Of a stretch of 64,000 nt of DNA, positions 24,631 to 32,538 are shown piece by piece. The DNA lies in assembly GCF_900102785.1 (NCBI RefSeq), contig NZ_FNGC01000013.1, positions 62,001-126,000 of the forward strand, read 5' to 3'. Position numbers and translations under genes: made by a program. Each line of letters begins with the position of its first letter. The stretch's first letter is position 1. The notes below the pieces were generated by a model, which saw only the letters and a list, made by a program, of their open reading frames with translations, was not told the origin of the DNA and made no database searches. Source of the DNA: Arthrobacter sp. ok362 (lineage in GTDB: Bacteria; Actinomycetota; Actinomycetes; Actinomycetales; Micrococcaceae).

Positions 24631-26076
24631 ATGAAGTTCTCTGTGCTTGCAGTAGGAATGGCAGTAGATCCGCAGGTCCTTGACCCCGGATCGACCGCGT
24701 GGATGCTCACGGCGTCCGCCCTGGTCCTCCTGATGACCCCCGGTCTTGCGTTCTTCTACGGCGGGCTCGTCAGGATGAAGTCCGTGCTCAACATCATGAT
24801 GATGAGCTTCGGCGCCATGGGCGTGGTGGCCGTCGTCTGGGCCCTGTGGGGCTACGGACTGGCCTTCGGCCCGGATGCATTGGGCGGATTCGTCGGGGAT
24901 CCCTTCACTAATTTCGGCCTGAGCGGGCTGACCACCAGCATCGGCACCAAGGCGGCAGGCCTGCCGGACATGATATTTGTCGGCTTCCAGGCCACATTCG
25001 CCATCATCACTGTCGCGCTCATCAGCGGGGCGGTGGCCGAACGGGTCAGGTTCGGACCCTGGCTGCTCTTTGCCGCCCTCTGGGTCACACTCGTCTACGC
25101 GCCGATCGCGCACTGGGTCTGGGGCGGCGGCCTCTTCGGACCCACCGGCATCATCGGCAGCAAGATCTCGGCCCTCGACTTCGCCGGCGGTACGGTCGTC
25201 CACATGAACGCCGGCATAGCCGGACTCATGCTGGCCGTGGTTCTGGGCAAGCGGCTCGGCTTCATGAAAGACCCCAACATCCGCCCGCACAACCTGCCGT
25301 TCGTCATGCTCGGCGCAGGGCTGCTCTGGTTCGGCTGGTTCGGCTTCAACGCCGGCTCGGAACTCGCCGCCGACGCCACGGCCGCCCTGGCCTGGACCAA
25401 CACGCTGCTTGCCACCAGCGCCGCCCTGCTGGGCTGGCTGCTCGTGGAGCGGCTGCGCGACGGGCATGCCACCTCGCTCGGAGCCGCCTCTGGTGCCGTC
25501 GCGGGACTCGTGGCCGTCACCCCGGCCTGCGGCTTCATCGACCCCGTCGGGGCAATCCTGATCGGCACGATCGCCGGAGCCGTCTGCGCGCTCGCCGTCG
25601 GGCTGAAGTTCAAGATCGGACTCGACGACTCCCTGGATGTCGTGGCTGTGCACTTCGTTGGCGGCCTGTGGGGGACCCTGGCCCTCGGATTCTTCGCACT
25701 TCCGTCCGCCAAGACCGGCGGTGGCCTCTTCTACGGCGGCGGCCTGGCGCAGTTCTGGCCACAGATCCTCACCGCGCTGATTGTCACGGCATGGAGCGCC
25801 GCCATGACCACCCTGATTGGCTTCGCGATCCACAAGAGCATCGGCATGCGCGTTTCCCAGGCCGACGAGCTCTCCGGCATCGACGTGACGGAGCACGCCG
25901 AAACGGCGTACGAACTCCTCATGGTTGGCGGCAGCTTCCACCCGGGTGACCCGCATGCCAGGACTGATGCTTCCCAGGCCCACGCCCAGACCGAAGGCCA
26001 CGCCCAGACCGAAGCCCAGGCCGAGGCCCAGGCCCAGGCCGAAGGCGAGGCCGCCCGCGGCAAGGTGTCGTCATGA
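24631..26076 (+). CDS. amt: ammonium transporter Amt
   Basis: A 481-residue, eleven-helix ammonium channel. The twin-His pore residues appear in VVHMNAGIAG and VAVHFVGGLWG; TPGLAFFYGGLVRMKSVLNI is the family signature near the N-terminus. ATG at 24631 follows GAGGAAGG; an alternative ATG at 24658 would shorten it by nine residues. The cytoplasmic tail ends in a repetitive hydrophilic stretch (HAQTEGHAQTEAQAEAQAQA) not seen in textbook Amt proteins. The stop overlaps the glnK start by four bases, the usual pairing in which PII blocks the channel when nitrogen is plentiful. Confidence 0.94.
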   Translation: MKFSVLAVGMAVDPQVLDPGSTAWMLTASALVLLMTPGLAFFYGGLVRMKSVLNIMMMSFGAMGVVAVVWALWGYGLAFGPDALGGFVGDPFTNFGLSGLTTSIGTKAAGLPDMIFVGFQATFAIITVALISGAVAERVRFGPWLLFAALWVTLVYAPIAHWVWGGGLFGPTGIIGSKISALDFAGGTVVHMNAGIAGLMLAVVLGKRLGFMKDPNIRPHNLPFVMLGAGLLWFGWFGFNAGSELAADATAALAWTNTLLATSAALLGWLLVERLRDGHATSLGAASGAVAGLVAVTPACGFIDPVGAILIGTIAGAVCALAVGLKFKIGLDDSLDVVAVHFVGGLWGTLALGFFALPSAKTGGGLFYGGGLAQFWPQILTALIVTAWSAAMTTLIGFAIHKSIGMRVSQADELSGIDVTEHAETAYELLMVGGSFHPGDPHARTDASQAHAQTEGHAQTEAQAEAQAQAEGEAARGKVSS

Positions 26077-26414
26077 AGCTCGTCACGGCCATTGTGCGCC
26101 CGGAGCGGGTTGACGCCGTCAGCGCGGCCCTGGAGCGGTCCGGAGTCAACGGCCTGACCGTGAGCCAGGCCAGCGGCTATGGCCGGCAGCGGGGCCACAC
26201 CGAGGTGTACCGGGGTGCCGAGTACAGCTCCGACCTGCTGCCCAAAGTGCGGCTGGAAGTCCTGGTCAACGAGGACGCCCTCGGCGCCGTCATGGCCGCC
26301 ATTGAAGAGGGCGGACGCACGGGCCACTTCGGCGACGGCAAGATCTGGATTATTGACGTCCGCGACGCCGTCCGCGTCCGGACGGGGGAGCGGGGCGCGT
26401 CGGCCATCGCGTGA
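26073..26414 (+). CDS. glnK: nitrogen regulatory protein PII (GlnK/GlnB)
   Basis: A 113-residue PII signal protein, full length. It has MKLVTAIVRPERVDAVSAAL, the T-loop RGAEYSSDLLPK with the modifiable Tyr51, and the GDGKIWIIDVRDAVRVRTGE ATP-binding C-terminal part. In Actinobacteria Tyr51 is adenylylated by GlnD under nitrogen limitation. The overlap with amt supports a GlnK role in gating Amt and signalling ATP/2-oxoglutarate status. The usual downstream glnD is not here; an agmatinase-family gene follows after about 90 bases. Confidence 0.94.
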   Translation: MKLVTAIVRPERVDAVSAALERSGVNGLTVSQASGYGRQRGHTEVYRGAEYSSDLLPKVRLEVLVNEDALGAVMAAIEEGGRTGHFGDGKIWIIDVRDAVRVRTGERGASAIA

Positions 26415-26506
26415 GGTTCTTGGTAAACAATTGATGCGCAACGCGAAACTTCGAGTGTATGATGGCAGTCACAACCGTCGGTCAATCCTCGAAGGAGAGG
26501 CTTCTT

Positions 26507-27586
26507 TTGGAAGAGCTGCGCATCGAGGCCAATGGCAACCTTGGCCCCATCGATTCATCCCGCGTCCCACGCTACGCCGGGGCCGCCACCTACGCCCGCC
26601 TGCCGCGCCTGGACCAGGTGGCCAAGGCAGACGTCACGGTGGTCGGCGTGCCGTTCGACTCCGGCGTCTCCTACCGCCCCGGCGCCCGCTTCGGGGCCAA
26701 CCACGTCCGCGAGGCCAGCCGCCTGCTGCGGCCGTACAACCCGGCGTGGGACGTCAGTCCCTTCGAGAACATCCAGGTTGCCGACGCCGGCGACATGGCG
26801 GTCAACCCGTTCAACATCAACGACGCCATCGAAACTATCCAGCAGAACGCCCTGGACCTCACGGCGTCCGGCAGCAAGCTGCTGACCCTCGGCGGCGACC
26901 ACACCATCGCCCTGCCGCTGCTGCGCGCCGCCGCCGAGCGCGCCGGCGGCCCCATTGCCATGCTGCACTTCGATGCGCACCTGGACACCTGGGACACCTA
27001 CTTCGGCGCCGAATACACCCACGGCACCCCGTTCCGCCGCGCCGTCGAAGAAGGCATCCTGGACACCGAGGCCATCAGCCACATCGGCACCCGCGGCCCG
27101 CTCTACGGCAAGAAGGACCTCGACGACGACCACCGCTTCGGCTTCGGCATCGTCACCTCGGCGGATGTCTACTACCAGGGCGTCCTGGAGACGGTGGCCA
27201 AGGTCCGGGACCGGATCGGGAACCGCCCGCTCTACATTTCGGTGGACATTGACGTCCTGGACCCCGCCCACGCACCGGGCACCGGCACACCGGAAGCCGG
27301 CGGCATCACAAGCCGCGAACTGCTGGAAATCATCCGCGGCTTCCGCGGCATGAACCTGGTGGGGGCCGACGTCGTCGAGGTTGCCCCGGCGTACGACCAC
27401 GCCGAGATCACCGGCGTGGCGGCCAGCCATGTCGCCTACGAACTCGTGACCCTGATGGCGGACCGCGCCGTCGAAGGGGACCGCTTCGGCGCCCCGAACG
27501 GCTACGCGGCCCAGGCCCTCGGCCAGGAATCCCGGCGCCCCGCCGGCTTCGGCTCCCCTGTGGCTTCGCCGGCGGCTTCGCGATGA
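26507..27586 (+). CDS. agmatinase / guanidinobutyrase-like ureohydrolase
   Basis: A 359-residue binuclear-manganese ureohydrolase that removes urea from a guanidino compound such as agmatine or 4-guanidinobutyrate. Ligands are visible in GGDHT (His132), FDAHLDTWD (Asp156, His158, Asp160) and SVDIDVLDP (Asp247, Asp249); GTGTPEAGG completes the family pattern. TTG at 26507 is favoured because AAGGAGAGG lies six bases upstream; the in-frame ATG at 26459 has no ribosome site and sits in a TATGAT sequence that could be a -10 box. It overlaps the ThDP-enzyme gene by ATGA, and the two form an operon. The urea/ammonia product fits the neighbouring amt-glnK. Confidence 0.86.
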   Translation: MEELRIEANGNLGPIDSSRVPRYAGAATYARLPRLDQVAKADVTVVGVPFDSGVSYRPGARFGANHVREASRLLRPYNPAWDVSPFENIQVADAGDMAVNPFNINDAIETIQQNALDLTASGSKLLTLGGDHTIALPLLRAAAERAGGPIAMLHFDAHLDTWDTYFGAEYTHGTPFRRAVEEGILDTEAISHIGTRGPLYGKKDLDDDHRFGFGIVTSADVYYQGVLETVAKVRDRIGNRPLYISVDIDVLDPAHAPGTGTPEAGGITSRELLEIIRGFRGMNLVGADVVEVAPAYDHAEITGVAASHVAYELVTLMADRAVEGDRFGAPNGYAAQALGQESRRPAGFGSPVASPAASR

Positions 27587-29247
27587 CCGGCGTGCGCAAC
27601 GGCGGAGACCTCGTCGTCGAGACCCTTGAGGCGCTCGGCGCCAAGACGGTCTTCGGCATCCCGGGCCAGCACGCCCTGGGCCTGTTCGATGCCATGGGCC
27701 GCGGGAACCTGCACTTTGTCTCCTCCCGGGTCGAGAACAACTCGGCCTTCGCCGCGGACGGCTACTCCCGCGCCACCGGCGAGGTCGGCGTGCTGTTCCT
27801 GTCCACCGGCCCCGGCGCGCTGACGTCGCTGGCCGGGCTGCAGGAGGCCTACGCCACCGGCGTGCCCATGGTGGTCGTGGCGAGCCAGATCCCGCTCGAT
27901 GGCCTCGGCGCGCGCCGCAAGGGCATGCTGCACCAGCTCGATGACCAGAAGGCCTCGGCCGCGAACGTCACCAAGTCCCAGCGCCTGATCCAGCACGCCT
28001 CCGGCATCCCCTCGGCCATCCAGGATGCCTGGACCGAGGCGATCTCCTCGCCGCAGGGCCCGGTCTGGCTGGAAATCCCGCAGAACGTCCTGCTGGACCC
28101 CATCATGGTGCCTCCCGTGGAGGACGCCCTCGCCGAAGCGGCCGACAACCCGCCCCGCGTGGAGCTGGTCCGCGAAGCCGTCAAATGGCTCTCGACGGCG
28201 GAACGTCCCGCCATCATCGCCGGCGGCGGCACCCGCCGCGGCCGGGCCGGAAAGTCGCTGCTCTCGATCGCGGAGAAGCTGCGGGCGCCGGTGATCTGCA
28301 CGCCCGGCGGCAACGGCGCGTTCCCCTGGAACCATGAGCTCTCGCTGCAGTCCTGGATCGAGGACCAGTACATGACGGAGGTGCTCGAGGACGCCGACGT
28401 GCTGATCGTGATCGGCTCCTCCCTGGGCGAGGTCACCTCGAACTACTTCACCTTCGAACCGCGCGGCCGGATCATCCAGATCGACGCCGAGCCCCGGGTC
28501 CTGGAGTCCAACCGCCCCGGCCTGGGCATCCGTGCCGACGCCGGCCAGGCCCTCGCCGCCCTCGACGAGGCCCTGACCGAACCACACGGCGAACGCGCCG
28601 ACTGGCACGGCACCTCTCCCGAAGCCCTGGTCAAGGACACTCTGGCCAAGGTCACGGCCCGGCTCGAGTCCCAGGACCTCGGCAAGGAACTGAAGTTCAT
28701 GGCCGACATCCGCGAGGCCGTTCCCACGGGCATGCAGACATTCTGGGATATGACCATCTCGGCCTACTGGGGCTGGAGCTGCTGGGACGCCCGCGAGGGC
28801 CAGTTCCACTCCGCGCAGGGCGCCGGCGGGCTGGGCTTCGGCTTCCCGGCGGCGATCGGCGGCGCCGTCGGGCTGGAGACCACCGGCGCGCCCGGCGGTT
28901 CGGCCCGCGTGCTGGCCGTCTCCGGCGACGGCTCGGCCATGTACTCCATCTCCGAGCTCGCCACCGCCAAGCAGCACAATGTTCCGGTCACCTGGCTGAT
29001 CGTGGACGACGGCGGCTACGGCATCCTGCGCGAATACATGGTGGGCGCCTTCGGCAAGGCCACGGCCACCGAGCTCGCCCGGCCCGACTTCGTCAAGCTG
29101 GCCGAGGCCTTCGGCGTCCCGGCAGTCCGCGTGGCTCCCGAGGACGTCGGGGACGCCCTGAAGGCCGGCTTCGCGGCGGATGGCCCCAACGTCGTCGTCG
29201 TCGAAACCCTGCTCAAGATGTTCGGCCCCACCCACCTGGCCACGTAG
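27583..29247 (+). CDS. thiamine-diphosphate-dependent enzyme (acetolactate synthase-like fold)
   Basis: A 554-residue ThDP enzyme with the three-domain acetolactate synthase/benzoylformate decarboxylase layout. The activating Glu is in SSRVENNSAFAADGYSRATG (Glu51). The ThDP/Mg motif begins GDGSAM (about 448), but the usual terminal NN is replaced by Asp-Asp in LIVDDGGYGILREYM. ATGA overlap ties it to the ureohydrolase, a pairing that implies a substrate made from a guanidino or amino compound, for example a 2-keto or semialdehyde product. A strong hairpin follows. The reaction is not predictable from sequence alone. Confidence 0.82.
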   Translation: MTGVRNGGDLVVETLEALGAKTVFGIPGQHALGLFDAMGRGNLHFVSSRVENNSAFAADGYSRATGEVGVLFLSTGPGALTSLAGLQEAYATGVPMVVVASQIPLDGLGARRKGMLHQLDDQKASAANVTKSQRLIQHASGIPSAIQDAWTEAISSPQGPVWLEIPQNVLLDPIMVPPVEDALAEAADNPPRVELVREAVKWLSTAERPAIIAGGGTRRGRAGKSLLSIAEKLRAPVICTPGGNGAFPWNHELSLQSWIEDQYMTEVLEDADVLIVIGSSLGEVTSNYFTFEPRGRIIQIDAEPRVLESNRPGLGIRADAGQALAALDEALTEPHGERADWHGTSPEALVKDTLAKVTARLESQDLGKELKFMADIREAVPTGMQTFWDMTISAYWGWSCWDAREGQFHSAQGAGGLGFGFPAAIGGAVGLETTGAPGGSARVLAVSGDGSAMYSISELATAKQHNVPVTWLIVDDGGYGILREYMVGAFGKATATELARPDFVKLAEAFGVPAVRVAPEDVGDALKAGFAADGPNVVVVETLLKMFGPTHLAT

Positions 29248-29311
29248 TCGCCCGGGCGACACTGCCCTCAACAACACGGCACGACACAACCACACAGCAC
29301 AGCACAGCGCA

Positions 29312-29363
29312 GCGGACCGGCCGGGTCTGCCCCTCACCGAGAGGGGCGGACCCGGCCGGTCCG
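29312..29363. terminator. terminator of the ureohydrolase-ThDP operon
   Basis: GCGGACCGGCCGGGTC and onward (29312-29334) pairs with 29341-29363 through about 22 base pairs with one bulge, around a short ACCGA-type loop. It lies 65 bases after the stop, with no strong T-run. Confidence 0.65.
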
Positions 29364-29460
29364 CGTTGCCATTTAAGTGCCCCTTCAGCGTCCTTTCGTG
29401 GGCTGTCCGGCAGCCCTCTCCAAAGAGTTAGTTTCCCGAAGTAACCAATTTAGTATATAG

Positions 29461-29473
29461 TTGCCTTGGGCAA
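29461..29473. promoter_or_regulatory. palindromic operator candidate for the MarR gene at 29494
   Basis: TTGCC-TTG-GGCAA (29461-29473) lies 21 bases before the MarR ATG and just after an AT-rich TAGTATATAG that may hold the -10 box. A repressor bound here would cover the start of transcription. Confidence 0.55.
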
Positions 29474-29493
29474 ACAAAAGAGGGGTGTCCATC

Positions 29494-29979
29494 ATGTCAG
29501 TTGAATCCAACGCTGCAGCCAAACTCGTCTACCAGATCTTCGACCTCCAGCGCGCCGTCCGCTGCGTTGCCGCCGCCAGCCAGCGCGGGCAGGACACCGG
29601 AGTGGCGCTTCAGGGCGTTCTTCGCTTTGTGGGGGAGGGCGAATCCCGGGCCACGCATCTTGCGGAGCGGCTCGGCGTCAGCGCTCCCGTCCTTAGCCGG
29701 CACATCGCCGATCTCGAAGAGCACGGCTATGTGGTCCGCCGGCCGGACCCGGAAGACGGCCGCGCGCAGCTGATCGCCCTGTCCGTCTCCGGCGCGGAGA
29801 AACTGCGCGTCATCGAGGACCACCGGACGGCCACCATCCAGGGCCTGCTGCAGGACTGGAGCCAGGACGACGTCGAACTGACGGCGCGCACCCTCGAAAA
29901 ACTTGCTGAGTCCCTGAGGACCTCAGCCCGGGCAACGACGGCCGGAACCACGAATACGACCGAAATTGTTGAGGAGTAG
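29494..29979 (+). CDS. MarR-family regulator paired with a DHA2 exporter
   Basis: A 161-residue MarR protein. The winged helix is evident in HLAERLGVSAPVLSRHIADLEEHGYVVRR and the wing DPEDGRAQLIALSVSG. ATG at 29494 is chosen over the TTG at 29461, because that TTG lies within the operator palindrome and has no ribosome site. The MFS exporter gene begins four bases after the stop, so the pair is one transcript, repressed until a toxic ligand binds the regulator. Confidence 0.86.
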   Translation: MSVESNAAAKLVYQIFDLQRAVRCVAAASQRGQDTGVALQGVLRFVGEGESRATHLAERLGVSAPVLSRHIADLEEHGYVVRRPDPEDGRAQLIALSVSGAEKLRVIEDHRTATIQGLLQDWSQDDVELTARTLEKLAESLRTSARATTAGTTNTTEIVEE

Positions 29980-29983
29980 ATAT

Positions 29984-32206
29984 ATGGCTAGCCACGCTGC
30001 CGCCACGGGGCCGTCCCCGGCCCCGTCGGACCTTCCGCCCAGGGCGCCCCGCGCATCCCAGCCCGCCGCAGAACCTGCGGCGATGACCCACCGCCAGATT
30101 ATGGAGGCGCTGACCGGGCTGCTGGCGGCGTTCTTCACCGCCATCCTGAGCAGCACGATCGTTGCCAACGCGCTGCCCACCATCATGTCCGAGCTTAAGG
30201 GCACCCAGACGGACTTCGCCTGGGTGATCACTGCCGCACTCCTGGCCAACGCGGCGACCACGCCGATCTGGGGCAAGCTGGCGGACCTCTTTAACAAGAA
30301 GGTCCTCGTCCAGCTGAGCATCGTGATCTTCGTGGCCGGCTCGGTCATGGCCGGCCTGTCCGAGACCATCCCGCTGCTGCTGACCGCCCGTGTCATCCAG
30401 GGCATCGCCATGGGCGGCCTCACCGCCCTGGCCCAGGCGATCATCGGCTCCATGATCCCGCCGCGCGACCGCGGAAAATACTCCGGCTACATGGGCGGCG
30501 TCATGGCCGTGGGCACTGCCGGCGGCCCGCTGCTCGGCGGCTTCATTGTCGACAGCCCGCTGGGGTGGCGCTGGACCTTCTTTGTCTGCGTCCCGCTCGC
30601 GGTGGTCGCGCTCATCCTGCTGCAAGTCACCCTGAAAATTCAGCACATCAAGCGCCCGGCCAAGATCGACTGGCTCGGCTCCATCCTGCTGACCTCGGGC
30701 GTCAGCCTGCTGCTCATCTGGGTCTCCTTCGCCGGCAACCCGGACTACTACGACTGGTGGTCGTGGCAGTCCGTCGCCATGGTGGGCGGCGGCGTCCTGC
30801 TCCTGGGCCTGCTGGTGCTGGTGGAATCCCGGGTAGCCCAGCCCATCATCCCGCTCAAGATCATCTCGGAGCGGACCACGGCTCTCGCGATCCTCGCCTC
30901 GGTGGCCGTCGGCGTGGGCATGTTCGGCTCCTCGACGTTCCTTGGCCAGTACTTCCAGGTGGCTCGCGGTGCCACCCCCACTGAAGCCGGCCTGCTCACG
31001 CTGCCCATGATCGCGGGCAACCTGATCGGTTCGGTCGCCTCGGGCATGCTCATCAGCCGCACCGGCAAGTGGAAGCGGTACCTGGTGGCCGGCGCCATCC
31101 TGCTGATCGGCGGCCTCGGCCTGGCCGGCAGCATGGACCACACCACTGACCTGTGGCTGACCGGTATCTACACGGCCATCCTCGGCGTCGGTCTGGGCCT
31201 GCTGATGCAGAACCTCGTGCTCGCCGTCCAGAACACGGTGCAGGCCAAGGACATCGGCACGGCCAGTGCTTCGGTTGCCTTCTTCCGGTCCGTCGGCGGA
31301 GCAATCGGCGTCTCGGTCCTCGGCGCCGTGCTGGGCAACCGGGTCAAGCAGCTCGTCGTGGAGGGACTCGCCTCCGCCGGAATCCAGGTCCCGGCCGGAT
31401 CTGCCGGTGCAAGCATGGACCTCAAGGACATGCCGGCACCGATCCGCAACATCATGCGGGCGGCCTACGGCGACGCGATCGCTGAGGTCTTCCTGATCTC
31501 TGCAATCATCGGCCTCGTGGCGCTGGTTGCCATCCTGTTCATCAAGGAGCGCCCGCTGCGCCGCACCGTTGATGTCCGCCCGGAGCCTGCCGAGCACGCA
31601 GCGGACGCCGCTGCCGATGCTGCTGTGGCCGCCGCGGGAGGTGCCGCTGCAACGGCCTTGGGGAACGCGGGGAACGACGCCGTCAAGGCAGTTTCGTCCG
31701 CCGGCGGACCCGGCATCGTGGACCTGGACCGGGAATTCATCGAGGTCCTCAGCCGGGAGCGCGCCGAATCCCGTTTCCCCGATGCCGCCCGCCGGGATGC
31801 CGACCTTGGCTTCATGGCCAGTGTTGGCTCCGGCCAGGATTCCGGTCCGACGGAGTCCGGTGCTGCGGACTTCGGTGCGGCGGAGTTCGGTGCGGAGCGG
31901 GCGGCCGAGAGGGAGGGCGGCCGCCAGCGGGCCCGGACCATGGTGGCCGAGAACCGGCCCGAGGTCGCCGACGTCGTACCCGTGCTGCTGCAGACCCAGC
32001 AGCTGCTGGCGGAGCAGCAGCTCCAACTGGCGGACGCGCTGCGCGCAGTGCACGAGCAGGCCGCAGAGCAGAGAGCGATCGCCGCGGAACAGGCCCGGGT
32101 TGCCGAAGAGCTCAAGGTCCTGCGCCGGCAGCTCGCCAAGCAGCGTAAGATGCAGCGCGCGGCGGCCGACTACATCGCCACGCACGGGCGTCACCGCACC
32201 GAGTAG
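29984..32206 (+). CDS. DHA2-family multidrug MFS exporter with long C-terminal tail
   Basis: A 740-residue protein. Residues about 45-525 form a 14-helix DHA2/EmrB-type drug:H+ antiporter (SSTIVANALPTIMSELKGTQ, then IQGIAMGGLTALAQAIIGSM and YMGGVMAVGTAGGPLLGG, the motif C region). ATG at 29984 follows GAGGAG. The unusual part is a hydrophilic tail of about 215 residues. It is Ala-rich at first, then a Gln/Glu/Leu stretch (LLQTQQLLAEQQLQLADALR onward) with heptad character predicted to form a coiled coil, ending in a basic segment. EmrB-type proteins usually stop soon after the last helix. Confidence 0.88.
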   Translation: MASHAAATGPSPAPSDLPPRAPRASQPAAEPAAMTHRQIMEALTGLLAAFFTAILSSTIVANALPTIMSELKGTQTDFAWVITAALLANAATTPIWGKLADLFNKKVLVQLSIVIFVAGSVMAGLSETIPLLLTARVIQGIAMGGLTALAQAIIGSMIPPRDRGKYSGYMGGVMAVGTAGGPLLGGFIVDSPLGWRWTFFVCVPLAVVALILLQVTLKIQHIKRPAKIDWLGSILLTSGVSLLLIWVSFAGNPDYYDWWSWQSVAMVGGGVLLLGLLVLVESRVAQPIIPLKIISERTTALAILASVAVGVGMFGSSTFLGQYFQVARGATPTEAGLLTLPMIAGNLIGSVASGMLISRTGKWKRYLVAGAILLIGGLGLAGSMDHTTDLWLTGIYTAILGVGLGLLMQNLVLAVQNTVQAKDIGTASASVAFFRSVGGAIGVSVLGAVLGNRVKQLVVEGLASAGIQVPAGSAGASMDLKDMPAPIRNIMRAAYGDAIAEVFLISAIIGLVALVAILFIKERPLRRTVDVRPEPAEHAADAAADAAVAAAGGAAATALGNAGNDAVKAVSSAGGPGIVDLDREFIEVLSRERAESRFPDAARRDADLGFMASVGSGQDSGPTESGAADFGAAEFGAERAAEREGGRQRARTMVAENRPEVADVVPVLLQTQQLLAEQQLQLADALRAVHEQAAEQRAIAAEQARVAEELKVLRRQLAKQRKMQRAAADYIATHGRHRTE

Positions 32207-32247
32207 GGCCGGCTCACAGTACCGGACCGTTCGGTGACGAATCCGAG

Positions 32248-32284
32248 AGGCCCCGCGGCCGCCCCAAGGGCAGCCGCGGGGCCT
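32248..32284. terminator. terminator after the DHA2 exporter gene
   Basis: AGGCCCCGCGGC (32248-32259) pairs with GCCGCGGGGCCT (32273-32284), a 12-bp perfect stem followed by TTCGCG. It is 41 bases after the stop. The rest of the gap to 32538 has a CCCCC/GGGGG hairpin near 32390 and the repeats described next. Confidence 0.7.
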
Positions 32285-32476
32285 TCGCGTGGCCGGCCTT
32301 CGCGCGGCCGGCCTTCGCGGCAGGGCCCGCGGCAGACGCCGCGGGGGGCTTAAAGTACACCGTTTGGATGATATTCAGTGTCCCGTGTTCCCCCCGGGCG
32401 GGGGATTTCGTAGAGTTGGGTGGCTATGGCTGTCGGACGTAGGCGCTAGTCTCCTATCAGCTTTCCAATGCACTTC

Positions 32477-32524
32477 GTTATTTGGTCTTCCAATAATTCA
32501 GTCTTCGTATAATTCGGTCTTCGT
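32477..32524. repeat. three tandem 16-bp repeats before the ABC exporter gene
   Basis: ATAATTCAGTCTTCGT (32493-32508) and ATAATTCGGTCTTCGT (32509-32524) are adjacent copies with one mismatch. A diverged third copy precedes them, so that RGTCTTC recurs at 32484, 32500 and 32516, exactly 16 bases apart. The array ends 14 bases before the ABC start, in an AT-richer patch. It could bind a regulator cooperatively or act in the mRNA leader. Confidence 0.7.
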
Positions 32525-32538
32525 AAGGACTCCTGGGC

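Noticed and set aside
26415..26506. Confident promoter for the ureohydrolase operon
   Set aside because: TATGAT at 26459-26464 is a good -10 box, but no acceptable -35 lies 16-18 bases upstream (TTGATG is 21 away).
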